Assembly (NCBI RefSeq): GCF_014649995.1
Contig: NZ_BMUC01000008.1
Location: 248,001-312,000 of the forward strand
DNA length: 64,000 bases
Reading direction: 5' to 3'
DNA from: Streptomyces griseoflavus
GTDB lineage: Bacteria; Actinomycetota; Actinomycetes; Streptomycetales; Streptomycetaceae
Positions 53,519-63,316 of the stretch are shown in pieces; position 1 is the first letter of the stretch, and each line of letters opens with the position of its first letter. A program made the position numbers and the translations under genes. The notes beneath the pieces were generated by a model. It did no database searches. It was not told the DNA's origin and saw only the letters and a list, made by a program, of their open reading frames with translations.

Positions 53519-54357
53519 GGGCCCTGAGGGTCCGTCTCCTGGCGGGCGCCGGCGCCCTGCTGGCCGTGCTCGCCGGCTGCGGTCCGGCGGGCGGCACGGG
53601 GGACGGGGCGGGCGCCGGGGGCGGGGCCGGCGGCGGAGCGGGGCGGGCGACGGGGGCCGGTCCGGTGCCGGGGACCGGCGCCCTCCCGCCCGTCGTCGAC
53701 CACGTCCCCACCCGCGACAGGGTCGTCTTCCTCACCTACGACGACGGCGCCGAACGCGACCCCCGCTTCATCGACCTGGTGCGCGAACGCAGGCTCCCCG
53801 TCAGCATGTTCCTGACGGACAGCGTGGTGGGCCCCGGCTACGCCCACTTCGCCCGCCTGCGCGCGGTCGGCGCCAGCCTGCAGAACCACACCCTCGACCA
53901 CCCCGCCCTGCGCGGCCTGCCCTACGCCGGCCAGCGCGCCGAAATCTGCGGCCAGCAGCGCAAGCTCACCTCCCGCTTCGGCATCCGCCCCCGCCTCTTC
54001 CGCCCGCCCTATGGCACGTACGACACCACCACCCTGCGCGCCGCCGCCGACTGCGGCATCCAGGCGGTGGTCCTGTGGCGGGTCACCCTGGAACCCGACG
54101 GCCACCTCACCTACACCCACGGCCCCCACCACCTGAACCCCGGCGACATCGTCTCCGTACCGTCGGGCGAGGCCCCACCCCTGTCCCTGGCGGAACGGAC
54201 CACACGACTCCTGGAGCAGCTGACGGAGCGCGGACTGAGGGTGGGAAAGCTGGAGCACTACACGGGACGCGCCGCCCCGTCGGCGGTGCCCGGCGAGCAC
54301 GGCCCGTCGGCGGTGCCCGGCGAGCGCCGCTCACCCTCCAGCCCGTCCGGCGTTTGA
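53515..54357 (+). CDS. Lipoprotein polysaccharide deacetylase (NodB fold), second copy
   Basis: A 280-residue paralogue of the preceding gene. Signal peptide with lipobox LAGC (Cys near 20), a Gly-rich linker to ~55, then FLTYDDGAERDP (Asp near 76-77), LQNHTLDHPALRGL, RPPYGTYD and LNPGDIVSVPSG. The last ~25 residues contain a 9-residue duplicated unit (PSAVPGE twice) and end in sequence from a dispersed streptomycete repeat, so the native C-terminus appears replaced. GTG start overlaps the first copy. Confidence 0.9.
   Translation: MRALRVRLLAGAGALLAVLAGCGPAGGTGDGAGAGGGAGGGAGRATGAGPVPGTGALPPVVDHVPTRDRVVFLTYDDGAERDPRFIDLVRERRLPVSMFLTDSVVGPGYAHFARLRAVGASLQNHTLDHPALRGLPYAGQRAEICGQQRKLTSRFGIRPRLFRPPYGTYDTTTLRAAADCGIQAVVLWRVTLEPDGHLTYTHGPHHLNPGDIVSVPSGEAPPLSLAERTTRLLEQLTERGLRVGKLEHYTGRAAPSAVPGEHGPSAVPGERRSPSSPSGV
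54276..54325 (+). repeat. 27-bp-period duplication in the second deacetylase gene
   Basis: A 23-nt unit starting CCCGTCGGCGGTGCC occurs at 54276-54298 and 54303-54325. It keeps the frame and encodes the repeated SAVPGE residues. Confidence 0.85.
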
Positions 54358-54410
54358 GGACGAGGCCCGTCAAGGGCCGAAGCGGGGGCCTGGGGGCGGC
54401 AGCCCCCGGA
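54331..54410 (+). repeat. Dispersed streptomycete intergenic repeat element
   Basis: The stretch beginning TCACCCTCCAGCCCGTCC, through GGCGTTTGAGGACGAGGCCCG and GGGCCGAAGCGGGGG to a GGGGGCGGCAGCCCCC hairpin, matches from memory a short element found many times between streptomycete genes. Here its GTTTGAGG provides the TGA stop of the second deacetylase. Copy number must be checked in the genome. Confidence 0.6.
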
Positions 54411-54486
54411 GACGGTCACCGCACCACCGCGAGCCGCGCAACCCGGTGCGAAACACCACCCCCACCCCCGACGCGCCGCACGGCAA

Positions 54487-54513
54487 TTGGCACTCCGCTT
54501 GACCGAGTGCTAA
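54487..54513. promoter_or_regulatory. CIRCE operator 1 (HrcA site) of groES-groEL
   Basis: TTGGCACTC (54487-54495), 9 nt, GAGTGCTAA (54505-54513): one mismatch from the CIRCE consensus. The promoter -35 TTGACC (54499-54504) lies in its spacer, so HrcA binding would block RNA polymerase. Confidence 0.93.
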
Positions 54514-54528
54514 TCCCGGTCATAGTCT
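54499..54528 (+). promoter_or_regulatory. groES-groEL promoter
   Basis: TTGACC (54499-54504), 18-nt spacer, TAGTCT (54523-54528). It is overlapped by CIRCE 1 and followed by CIRCE 2. Leader to groES is about 125 nt. Confidence 0.8.
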
Positions 54529-54533
54529 CGGGT

Positions 54534-54560
54534 CTGGCACTCCCCCCTGGAGAGTGCCAA
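54534..54560. promoter_or_regulatory. CIRCE operator 2 of groES-groEL
   Basis: CTGGCACTC (54534-54542), 9 nt, GAGTGCCAA (54552-54560). It is more degenerate than CIRCE 1 and lies at or just after the transcription start. Confidence 0.85.
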
Positions 54561-54660
54561 CACACGCGACGGGCAGGTCCGGCACCCGCGACGACGGATC
54601 GACCTGGTCGCCACCTCAGACAGTTAACCCCGTGAGATCTCCGAAGGGGGAGGTCGGATC

Positions 54661-54969
54661 GTGACGACCGCCAGCTCCAAGGTTGCCATCAAGCCGCTCG
54701 AGGACCGCATCGTGGTCCAGCCGCTCGACGCCGAGCAGACCACGGCTTCGGGCCTGGTCATTCCGGACACCGCCAAGGAGAAGCCCCAGGAGGGCGTCGT
54801 CCTGGCCATCGGTCCGGGCCGCATCGAGGACGGCAAGCGCGTCGAGCTCGACGTGAAGGTCGGCGACGTCGTTCTGTACAGCAAGTACGGCGGCACCGAG
54901 GTCAAGTACAACGGCGAGGAGTACCTCGTCCTCTCGGCCCGCGACGTCCTCGCGATCGTCGAGAAGTAA
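54661..54969 (+). CDS. groES: Co-chaperonin GroES
   Basis: A 102-residue Hsp10 lid for Gro[18 protein letters not shown], the mobile loop [12 protein letters not shown], and [24 protein letters not shown] are conserved. GTG start with GGGGGAGG upstream. First gene of groES-groEL under CIRCE/HrcA control. Confidence 0.98.
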   Translation: MTTASSKVAIKPLEDRIVVQPLDAEQTTASGLVIPDTAKEKPQEGVVLAIGPGRIEDGKRVELDVKVGDVVLYSKYGGTEVKYNGEEYLVLSARDVLAIVEK

Positions 54970-55094
54970 GGGAAGCCCGGGGGACACCCCGGACAACCCG
55001 ACCTCGAAGCAAGCACTTTTGCTCGAACACCGCGCCCCTGGCCCCAGCATCCGAGAAGGAGCCGGGTGACCGGGGGCGCAGTGATCTCACCTAG

Positions 55095-56744
<1,650 letters not shown>

Positions 56745-56766
56745 GCGACGCCCCGCACGCAGCGGA

Positions 56767-56808
56767 AAGGCCCGGTCCCCTCGGTACACGCCGAGGGGGC
56801 CGGGCCTT
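56767..56808 (+). terminator. Terminator after groEL
   Basis: An 18-bp stem with one G-U pair (56767-56784 with 56791-56808) and 6-nt loop, ending in TTCG. It closes the groES-groEL operon. Confidence 0.85.
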
Positions 56809-56918
56809 CGCCGTGCCGCTCCCCGGCCGGGTCCGGCACCGCGGGGCCCCGCGCGGCGCGCCATCCGTTCGGCCCCGTCCCGCCTGCGGGCGTCCCGGAT
56901 GCCGCTGACGGTGGAGAG

Positions 56919-57974
56919 ATGACCCCGACCCCAGGCACGGGCCCGGCTCGTGAGCCGCTCGGCAGCGCAGTCAGGAGGGCGGTCACGCCGTGGACCGTCC
57001 TGGTCGTGGCCGGCGTGATCGCCCTCCAGCTCCTCTTCATCGCCTCCTACGTGGGGGCGCTGCACCGGCCCGAGCTGCGTGACGTCCCCTTCGGCGTCGT
57101 CGCACCGCCGGCCGCCGCCGCGCAGGAGACGGCCCGGCTGGAGCGGCTGCCCGGCTCCCCGCTGGACCCGCGCACGGTGGCCGACGAGGCGACCGCACGC
57201 GAACGGATCCTGGACCGGAGCATCGACGGCGCACTGATCACGGGGCCGGACGGCGGGGACACCCTGCTGGTCGCCTCCGGGGGCGGAGCCGTCCTCGCCA
57301 CCGACCTGCAGCGCCTCCTGACCGGCCTGGAACGGCCGGAGGGGCGCACGCTGCGCACCGTCGACGTGGCCCCGGCCTCACCCCAGGACTTCGACGGGCT
57401 GTCGTCGTTCTACGCGAGCGTGGGCTGGTGCGTCGGCGGTTACCTGTGCGCGGCGATGATCGCGATCGTGGCCGGCGCCCGCCCCGCCGGCCTGCTCGGC
57501 GCGGTCGTCCGGATCGCCTGCATGGCCCTGGTCGCGCTCGTCGGGGGCCTGGGCGGCGCGGTGATCGTCGGGCCGGTCCTGGGCGCGCTGCCCGGAAGTG
57601 TGGGTGCCCTCTGGGGACTGGGCGCCCTGATCACCTTCGCGGTCGGCGCCGCCACCCTCGCCCTCCAGGGGTTCTTCGACATCATCGGTATCGGGCTGGC
57701 GATCCTGCTCGTGGTGGTCGCGGGCAATCCGAGTGCGGGCGGCGCCCTTCCCCCGCCGATGCTTCCGCCGTTCTGGGAGGCGATCGGCCCGGCGCTGCCG
57801 CCGGGGGCGGGTACCTGGACGGCCCGGTCCATCGCCTACTTCGAGGGCAACGCCGTACTCGGCCCGCTGCTGGTGCTGTCGGCGTGGGCCGTGGTGGGAA
57901 GCGTGCTCACGCTCCTGTCGGCGGTGGTGCGCCGCGGGGAGCGGCAGGGGGAACCGCTCGCGGGAGTGTTCTGA
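56919..57974 (+). CDS. ABC-2/DUF3533-like integral membrane protein
   Basis: A 351-residue protein with one N-terminal helix (TVLVVAGVIALQLLFIASYVGAL, ~26-48), an extracytoplasmic domain of ~120 residues (DVPFGVVAPPAAAAQE; SIDGALITGPDGGDTLLVASGGG), then about five or six helices. This layout fits YhgE/Pip-like or ABC-2-type export permeases without an ATPase partner nearby. Substrate unknown. The 202-nt convergent gap after it contains only GC-rich inverted repeats. Confidence 0.75.
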   Translation: MTPTPGTGPAREPLGSAVRRAVTPWTVLVVAGVIALQLLFIASYVGALHRPELRDVPFGVVAPPAAAAQETARLERLPGSPLDPRTVADEATARERILDRSIDGALITGPDGGDTLLVASGGGAVLATDLQRLLTGLERPEGRTLRTVDVAPASPQDFDGLSSFYASVGWCVGGYLCAAMIAIVAGARPAGLLGAVVRIACMALVALVGGLGGAVIVGPVLGALPGSVGALWGLGALITFAVGAATLALQGFFDIIGIGLAILLVVVAGNPSAGGALPPPMLPPFWEAIGPALPPGAGTWTARSIAYFEGNAVLGPLLVLSAWAVVGSVLTLLSAVVRRGERQGEPLAGVF

Positions 57975-58176
57975 ACCCGGCCACCGAGTTGCACGACCGC
58001 CACGGCATCGAGGCGGAGGTGTGAGCGCGAGGCCGGCCCGTCCCCGGCGCCCGGGGCGAAGCGGACACCGTCCGGGGTTTCCCCGGCCCGGTGCCGGGGC
58101 GCGCACGGGGCGGGCTCCGGCGGTACGACGTCCGCCGTGCCGCTCCGCGGGTACGGACCGGCCGCCGGGGCGCCGA

Positions 58177-60084
58177 TCAGCGCTTCCCGTCCGGCGGCTC
58201 CGCCCCCGGTGGCGAGGAGGGCCGGTCCAGCGCGGACCGGAGCGCCACCAGCCTCCTGCGCAGTTCCGGGTCGCCGGCCGGTTCGGGTGTCCGGCCCGGA
58301 GGGGGGAGGGCGGCCCGGCAGGCGGGGGAGCCGGGAAGGCCGGCACCCGCCGCGCCGGCCAGGACGGAAAGCCAGCCGGAGACCCGCGCTCCGTCGTCGG
58401 GTGCCGGAACCGTGGGGCCCCCGAGGAGGTTCCGGGCGAGCAGGCGGCGTACGGCGAGCACGGTGGGCCACAGGAGGTCGGCGGTGCCGGTGGAGCGGAA
58501 CTCCTCGGCCGGCACCGAGGCGTGCATGTTCCACAGGTCCGTCATGTGCTGCCAGGCGGCACCTCCGGACACGGCGCCGGCCGTGCCCGTGGCCAGGCGT
58601 TCCCCGAGGGCGGGTCCCGTCGCCGTCACGGCCGCGGCCACGGCGGCGCACACCCGGCGCAGCGGTACGCCGCGCACCAGCCAGGCGGCCGCGATGCCGA
58701 GACACATGCCGAGGGTGAGGTCGAGCAGCCGGTAGGCGGCGAGCGATTCCAGGCCCGGCCCCCCGGCCAGGGCGGCGTTGACGAGCAGCAGGGCGACCGG
58801 GGTGTTCAGCAGGGTGCGGGCGAGGAGGGCACCGGGGGGCAGGCCGCGCGAGATCCCGTGCACGGCGGTGGCCAGGACCACGGTCGTCCACACGCCGGGC
58901 TGGTAGACCTGGGCGATCAGCACGGTGATCACCACCCCGGTCACCGTCCCGACGAACCGGGAGCCGGCGCGCTGCGCGGGCTGCCGGCCGGGCCCGCCCT
59001 GGAGTGCCGCGGCCGCTCCCACCGCCACCCACGCGGGGTGCATCAGGGGGAGCACCCAGCCCAGCACGGTGCCCACCCCGACGGCGAGCCCGACCCGCAG
59101 GGCGATCGTCGGGGCGGGGGAGGCGGAGGACAGCGCGAGGCGCAGTTCGGCGGCCAGGCTCCGGTGCGGCGGCAGCGGCAGCGGCCAGAGCGTGTGCGCG
59201 GTGCCGCTCCCGGCGAGCCGGCACTCCGGGTTCCCGCCGGCCTTGACCGACGCGGCCGCCTCCCGGAGCCGGGGACCCCACGCGGCGGGAACCGGCTCAC
59301 CGCCCCGTTCCGCGGTGTTCTGCACCGCGTCGAGCACGGCTTCCAGCCGGATCGTCAAGGCGTGCAGCTCCCTCCGCCGGGGTGCGGGCGTCCCGCTCCG
59401 GCCCCGGGCGTCGTAGAGCGCGGACCAGGCCGCGTGCACGGCCGTGCAGGCGCTGCGCCCCGCGGCGGCGGTGTCGCCCGGCGGGTGGGTGTCCGCGGCC
59501 CGGCGGGTCGCGTCCGCGAACGCCGCGACCGACCGGAAGGCGGCCGCGACCGAGCGCTCCTCGGGGCCGTAGGGCCGTACGAGCCGGCCCGACATGGCGG
59601 ACAGCCAGGAGGCGGACGCCCCGACCGCGACGAAACCGGCCCCGACAGCGGTCTCCGCGAGGTCCTCCGGAGGCAGGAAGGCGGCCAGGGCGGAGACCAG
59701 GACGACGAAGTAGCTGCCCGGCCCGCTCAGGTGGAGTGTCCGGACGGCCAGGGTGGCCGTGGCCGCGATGACGGTGAGCACCGCCGTCATCGCCCCCAGG
59801 TCCCCCGCGGCCAGTGAGCCCGCCGCGAACGCCAGCACGAGACCCGCGCAGAGCAGGGCCAGGACCGGTCCCCGCCGGGGGTAGGGGTCCCGGGCGCCGT
59901 AGGCGTCGACGTAACAGCCCAGCGCGGCGAAGACCCCGTTGTGGACGCCGGCGACCGCGGTGACGATGCCGAAGCAGAGTCCGAAGGTCAGAGCCGACCG
60001 GACGGCGCGCCACCGGTCGAGCGCCGGCGGTGGGGGCAGCGCGGCACGCCACCGGCGCACCGCCCGGGCGGTGCCGGTGATCAC
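58177..60084 (-). CDS. FUSC family exporter-like membrane protein
   Basis: A 635-residue membrane protein with two sets of hydrophobic helices: ~27-150 and ~325-460, separated by a soluble region (~165-320), as in FUSC/aromatic-acid exporter (AaeB, YccS) proteins. The second half opens LRVGLAVGVGTVLGWVLPLMHPAWVAVGAAAALQG, typical of FUSC. GTG start overlaps the upstream crcB stop (GTGA), so it is the last gene of a leftward three-gene unit. The exported compound is unknown. Confidence 0.85.
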   Translation of the reverse strand: MITGTARAVRRWRAALPPPPALDRWRAVRSALTFGLCFGIVTAVAGVHNGVFAALGCYVDAYGARDPYPRRGPVLALLCAGLVLAFAAGSLAAGDLGAMTAVLTVIAATATLAVRTLHLSGPGSYFVVLVSALAAFLPPEDLAETAVGAGFVAVGASASWLSAMSGRLVRPYGPEERSVAAAFRSVAAFADATRRAADTHPPGDTAAAGRSACTAVHAAWSALYDARGRSGTPAPRRRELHALTIRLEAVLDAVQNTAERGGEPVPAAWGPRLREAAASVKAGGNPECRLAGSGTAHTLWPLPLPPHRSLAAELRLALSSASPAPTIALRVGLAVGVGTVLGWVLPLMHPAWVAVGAAAALQGGPGRQPAQRAGSRFVGTVTGVVITVLIAQVYQPGVWTTVVLATAVHGISRGLPPGALLARTLLNTPVALLLVNAALAGGPGLESLAAYRLLDLTLGMCLGIAAAWLVRGVPLRRVCAAVAAAVTATGPALGERLATGTAGAVSGGAAWQHMTDLWNMHASVPAEEFRSTGTADLLWPTVLAVRRLLARNLLGGPTVPAPDDGARVSGWLSVLAGAAGAGLPGSPACRAALPPPGRTPEPAGDPELRRRLVALRSALDRPSSPPGAEPPDGKR

Positions 60085-60455
60085 CAGAGGGTCCGGGCGA
60101 CGGCCGCGCCCGTGAACGACAGGGCGAGTCCGAGCGCGACCGTCGCGAGGAGGTAGCCGGCGGCCTGCGCGACCCGGAGGGCACTGGCCATGGAATGCAG
60201 TTCGCTGGAGAACGTGGACCAGGTGGACAGGGCGCCGCAGAACCCCACCGAGAGCAGGGCCTGCCCGGTGGCGCCGAGCGCACCGCCGGTGCCGGCCTCG
60301 ACCAGGAAGCCCAGGATCAGGGACGCCGTCATGTTGGCGAGGAAGGTGCCCCAGTGGAACGTGGACGGCAGGTTCCTGCGCGCCGCCTCACCGACCAGGT
60401 AGCGGGCCGGGGCGCCGATCGCGCCGCCGGCGAGGACGAGGAGCCATTCACCCAT
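60081..60455 (-). CDS. crcB: Fluoride channel subunit FluC/CrcB, second copy
   Basis: A 124-residue four-helix membrane protein. WLLVLAGGAIGAPARYLVGEA start, conserved Asn in GTFLANMTASLILGFL, and GFCGALSTWSTFSSELH (TxSTFS signature). It acts as a dual-topology fluoride channel; adjacent paired genes usually make heterodimers. Starts at the overlapping TGATG after the first copy. Confidence 0.92.
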   Translation of the reverse strand: MGEWLLVLAGGAIGAPARYLVGEAARRNLPSTFHWGTFLANMTASLILGFLVEAGTGGALGATGQALLSVGFCGALSTWSTFSSELHSMASALRVAQAAGYLLATVALGLALSFTGAAVARTLW

Positions 60456-60964
60456 CAGGCGGTCCTCCCCGGCCCGGCCGCCGGGCGTGCCGGACGGGTC
60501 AGGACGGCGCGTGCCAGGGCCACTCCGAGGACCACCCCGGCCAGCGCCGCGACCACGGTCAGGACGAGGTAGCCGAGGGCGGCGCCCGCCTGGTCGTTCT
60601 CCAGCAGCCTCCGGGTGTCGTCCGTGTAGGAGGAGAACGTGGTGAAGCCGCCGAGTACGCCCGTGCCCAGGAACGGGTTGAGCAGCCGGGGGGCGTGGAT
60701 GAACCGTTCCTTCAGCGCGACGGTGAGCACTCCCATGAGGAAGCAGCCGACGACGTTGACCACCAGGGTCGTCCAGGGGAAGGCGGCCTCCCCGACCCGC
60801 CAGACGGCGTGGGCGTCGCTGCCGTTGCGCCACAGGCGGGAGGCGCCGTAGCGCAGGAGCGCACCCGCCGCGCCCCCCACCGCCACGACCACGACCACGG
60901 GCACCTGTGCGCCGGGCGTGTGGTCCGGATGCCGGTGGAGATGTGTATCGCCAATAAGGTGCAT
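60455..60964 (-). CDS. crcB: Fluoride channel subunit FluC/CrcB, first copy, with His-rich N-terminus
   Basis: A 169-residue FluC. After a His-rich leader (MHLIGDTHLHRHPDHT, five His in 15 residues) come four helices: VVVVVAVGGAAGALLRYG, TTLVVNVVGCFLMGVL with the conserved Asn, and GVLGGFTTFSSYTDDTRRLL with the GGxTTFSS signature. The His-rich leader is not usual in the family. TAATGT lies 6 nt before the ATG, pointing to a leaderless mRNA. Divergent from the urea transporter. Confidence 0.93.
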   Translation of the reverse strand: MHLIGDTHLHRHPDHTPGAQVPVVVVVAVGGAAGALLRYGASRLWRNGSDAHAVWRVGEAAFPWTTLVVNVVGCFLMGVLTVALKERFIHAPRLLNPFLGTGVLGGFTTFSSYTDDTRRLLENDQAGAALGYLVLTVVAALAGVVLGVALARAVLTRPARPAAGPGRTA

Positions 60965-60995
60965 ATCGTCACATTAGTGTTCCAGTGACGATATG
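60962..60995. promoter_or_regulatory. 11-bp inverted repeat in the fluC / urea transporter divergent region
   Basis: CATATCGTCAC (60962-60972) and GTGACGATATG (60985-60995) are perfect complements separated by 12 nt. The left arm includes the fluC ATG; the centre holds -10-like boxes for both directions (TAATGT leftward at 60971-60976, TAGTGT rightward at 60975-60980). A shared repressor operator is likely. Confidence 0.65.
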
Positions 60996-61044
60996 GCGCC
61001 GGAACGCCACCCGCAGTCACCCCCGCAACGGTGAAGGAGCACGC

Positions 61045-62019
61045 GTGGCTTCCCAGCAGACCGCGACCGCCGCTGTGCCCCCGCGTCCCTCTCCAGGTGA
61101 GACGGCTCTCGGAGCCCTGCGCGGAGTCGGCCAGGTCGACTTCCAGGCCGGCCTCTGGACCTCGCTGGTCATCCTGGCCGCCCTGTGGGTGGAGAGCTGG
61201 GAGATGGGCCTCTTCGCCACCATCGGGGCGGTGGTGTCGACCCTCACCGCTCTCCTCCTGGCCGTCCCGCGCGACACCCTCAGCCAGGGGCTGATGACCT
61301 ACTGCGGCGTCCTCGGCGCCATCGCGATGGTGGTCTACCTCGGCAACCACCCGTCGACGTACGTCATGGCGGTGGCCGCCGCCATCGCCTGCACGCTGAT
61401 CACCGCGACCCTCAACCATCTGCTCAACCCGTTCGGGCTAAGGGCGTTCACCGGACCCTTCTGCCTCGTCGCCCTGGTGATGGTGCTGGGAGCCCCCTCC
61501 TTCGAACGGGTCTGGCACGGCACCCCGGAGACGGCCGTCACCCCGGCGACCCCCAGGAGCCCCGTCGTCGACTGGACCGACCTGTGGCAGGGCTTCTTCG
61601 CCAACGTCTCCCAGATCTTCTTCGCCGGGACCTGGTACGTCGGGCTGATCATGCTCGTCGGCCTCTTCCTGGCCGGATGGAAGGTGGGCCTGTTCACCGT
61701 GGTGGGCAGCGTCGTCGGGCTCCTCACGGCCTGGGCGCTCGGCGCGCCGGCCGCATTGATCGGTGAGGGGATCTACGGCTACAACGCCGTCCTGACCAGC
61801 CTGGCGTTCGGCGTCGTGCTGCTGCGCCCCACCGCGTGGAACTACGGCTTCACGGTGCTGGCGGCCGCGGCCAGCACCGCCCTGACGGCCTCCCTGTCCG
61901 TCCTCTTCGAGACCTTCGGCAGCCACACCTTCACCTGGCCGTTCAACATCACCACCTGGGCGCTGCTGGCGGCCGTGCCCCTCCTGCCGCGCATCACCCC
62001 CTTGGCCGACGACTCCTGA
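61045..62019 (+). CDS. utp: Urea transporter, UT family
   Basis: A 324-residue membrane protein with two homologous sets of helices. Urea-filter-type motifs are visible in each half: ILAALWVESWEMGLFATIGAV early, and GLFLAGWKVGLFTVVGSVVG, GEGIYGYNAVLTSLAFG, HTFTWPFNITTWALLA late. It provides urea uptake to the downstream urease. GTG at 61045 with GAAGGAG is chosen; an upstream GTG at 60985 lies within the inverted repeat and is rejected. Confidence 0.92.
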   Translation: MASQQTATAAVPPRPSPGETALGALRGVGQVDFQAGLWTSLVILAALWVESWEMGLFATIGAVVSTLTALLLAVPRDTLSQGLMTYCGVLGAIAMVVYLGNHPSTYVMAVAAAIACTLITATLNHLLNPFGLRAFTGPFCLVALVMVLGAPSFERVWHGTPETAVTPATPRSPVVDWTDLWQGFFANVSQIFFAGTWYVGLIMLVGLFLAGWKVGLFTVVGSVVGLLTAWALGAPAALIGEGIYGYNAVLTSLAFGVVLLRPTAWNYGFTVLAAAASTALTASLSVLFETFGSHTFTWPFNITTWALLAAVPLLPRITPLADDS

Positions 62020-62080
62020 GGTTCACCCGCCCGCCGACAGCCGGGCCCGCACCCACGACACCGAGGAAGGCGCTCCCCCC

Positions 62081-62386
62081 ATGAACCTGGCCCCCCGAGA
62101 GATCGACAAGCTGCTCGTGTACGTCGTGGCCGACCTGGCCCGCAAGCGCCGCGAGCGCGGACTGAAGCTCAACTACAGCGAGTCGGTGGCGCTCATCACC
62201 GAGGCCATCCTGGAGGCGGCCCGGGACGGCAGGACCGTGGCCGACTGCATGGAGCTGGGCCGCACCGTGGTCGACGAGGACAGCACCATGCCGGGCGTGC
62301 GGGAGATGCTGCCGCTGCTCCAGGTGGAGGCGACCTTCGACGACGGCAACAAGCTCGTCTCCTGCCACGACCCGGTCGGCGGCTGA
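62081..62386 (+). CDS. ureA: Urease subunit gamma
   Basis: A 101-residue UreA: NLAPREIDKLLVYVVADLARKRRERGLKLNYSESVALI start and GRTVVDEDSTMPGVREMLPLLQVEATFDDGNKLV. It is a structural subunit of the nickel urease that hydrolyses urea to ammonia and carbamate. GAGGAAGG at 62063 precedes the ATG by 10 nt. The next gene is a CbiX-like protein rather than ureB. Confidence 0.98.
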   Translation: MNLAPREIDKLLVYVVADLARKRRERGLKLNYSESVALITEAILEAARDGRTVADCMELGRTVVDEDSTMPGVREMLPLLQVEATFDDGNKLVSCHDPVGG

Positions 62387-62389
62387 GCC

Positions 62390-63316
62390 GTGTTCCCGGG
62401 CGAGGTGGTCGCGGTGGGAGGCCACGAGAGCGACGGCGGACGCGCCCTGCGCGGGCTGCTGGACCCCCGGGTGCCCTGTGTGCCCGGCGGACGCGAACTG
62501 TTCCGGCGCGTCAGCTCGGCGCGCGCCCGGGGCGAACCCGTCTGCGTGGTGCCGATGACCCTGGGCAGGGACCCGGAACTGGTGGCCGACGCCGCCCGCA
62601 CCCTGCTGGCCCTCTCACCCGAGGACCGCGCCGGGACCGTCCTGGCCGAGCCCTTCGGTACCGCCGACCACCTGGTCGGCTGGCTCCGTGCGGCGGCCAC
62701 CGGGGTGGCCGGGGACAAGGCGCTGCTGGTCACCGCCCCGACCGGTGACCCGTTCGCCGACGCGGACCTCTTCCGGATCGCGCGCCTCGTACGACAGTAC
62801 GGCCGGCACCGCACGGTCGAGGTCGCCCTGATCGGAGGCGACCCGGACCCGGCCGAGGGCGTGCGACGGTGCCGGGCCCTCGGCGAGCGGCGCGTCGTCC
62901 TCCTCCCGGCCGCCTGGGTGACGCCGGACGTCCCCGACCCCGCACACTGCGAACCGGGCGGCCCGCTGCTCCCCGCACCCGCCGTGGCGGGTGTCCTCGA
63001 CGCCCGGGTGCACGCGGCGTGGGAGCGGCACGAGTCGCTCGGTGACGACGGCCTCAGCCGGGGGCTCTCGGCCGCCCACGACCACGGTCTCGCCCACAGC
63101 CACGGCCCCGGCGACCACGGCCACGACCACCACCACGGGCCCGCGCGCCCCGGCAGTTCCCACGCCCCACACACCCACGACCCGCACACCCACGACCCGC
63201 ACGAGCCGGACGGCGAGGTGGTGTCGCCGTCCGGCCACCGTGTCCCGGACGGCGTCCCGCACACGCACCGGGGTGCCGGGCCGTACGTCCTCCCCTCCCA
63301 CAGGAGCCTTCGATGA
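62390..63316 (+). CDS. CbiX/SirB-like chelatase family protein with His-rich C-terminal tail
   Basis: A 308-residue protein. Residues ~1-225 follow the CbiX/sirohydrochlorin chelatase layout: a first strand with GGH (His12, in place of AHGS), [24 protein letters not shown] opening a second repeat, and [11 protein letters not shown]. The second catalytic His of the first half is not evident. Residues ~229-296 are extremely His-rich (over 25 His with Asp, Gly and Pro), as in nickel-storage or UreE-type tails. It lies between ureA and ureB and overlaps ureB (ATGA). A role as nickel chaperone or chelatase for urease is inferred. Confidence 0.8.
   Translation: MFPGEVVAVGGHESDGGRALRGLLDPRVPCVPGGRELFRRVSSARARGEPVCVVPMTLGRDPELVADAARTLLALSPEDRAGTVLAEPFGTADHLVGWLRAAATGVAGDKALLVTAPTGDPFADADLFRIARLVRQYGRHRTVEVALIGGDPDPAEGVRRCRALGERRVVLLPAAWVTPDVPDPAHCEPGGPLLPAPAVAGVLDARVHAAWERHESLGDDGLSRGLSAAHDHGLAHSHGPGDHGHDHHHGPARPGSSHAPHTHDPHTHDPHEPDGEVVSPSGHRVPDGVPHTHRGAGPYVLPSHRSLR

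Noticed and set aside
60965-61044. Fluoride riboswitch before the fluC gene
   Set aside because: The sequence lacks the conserved crcB-motif elements, and the apparent start of transcription at the ATG leaves no room for a leader.
60985-61044. Longer N-terminus for the urea transporter from the GTG at 60985
   Set aside because: The start would lie in the inverted repeat without a ribosome site, while GTG 61045 has a good GAAGGAG.
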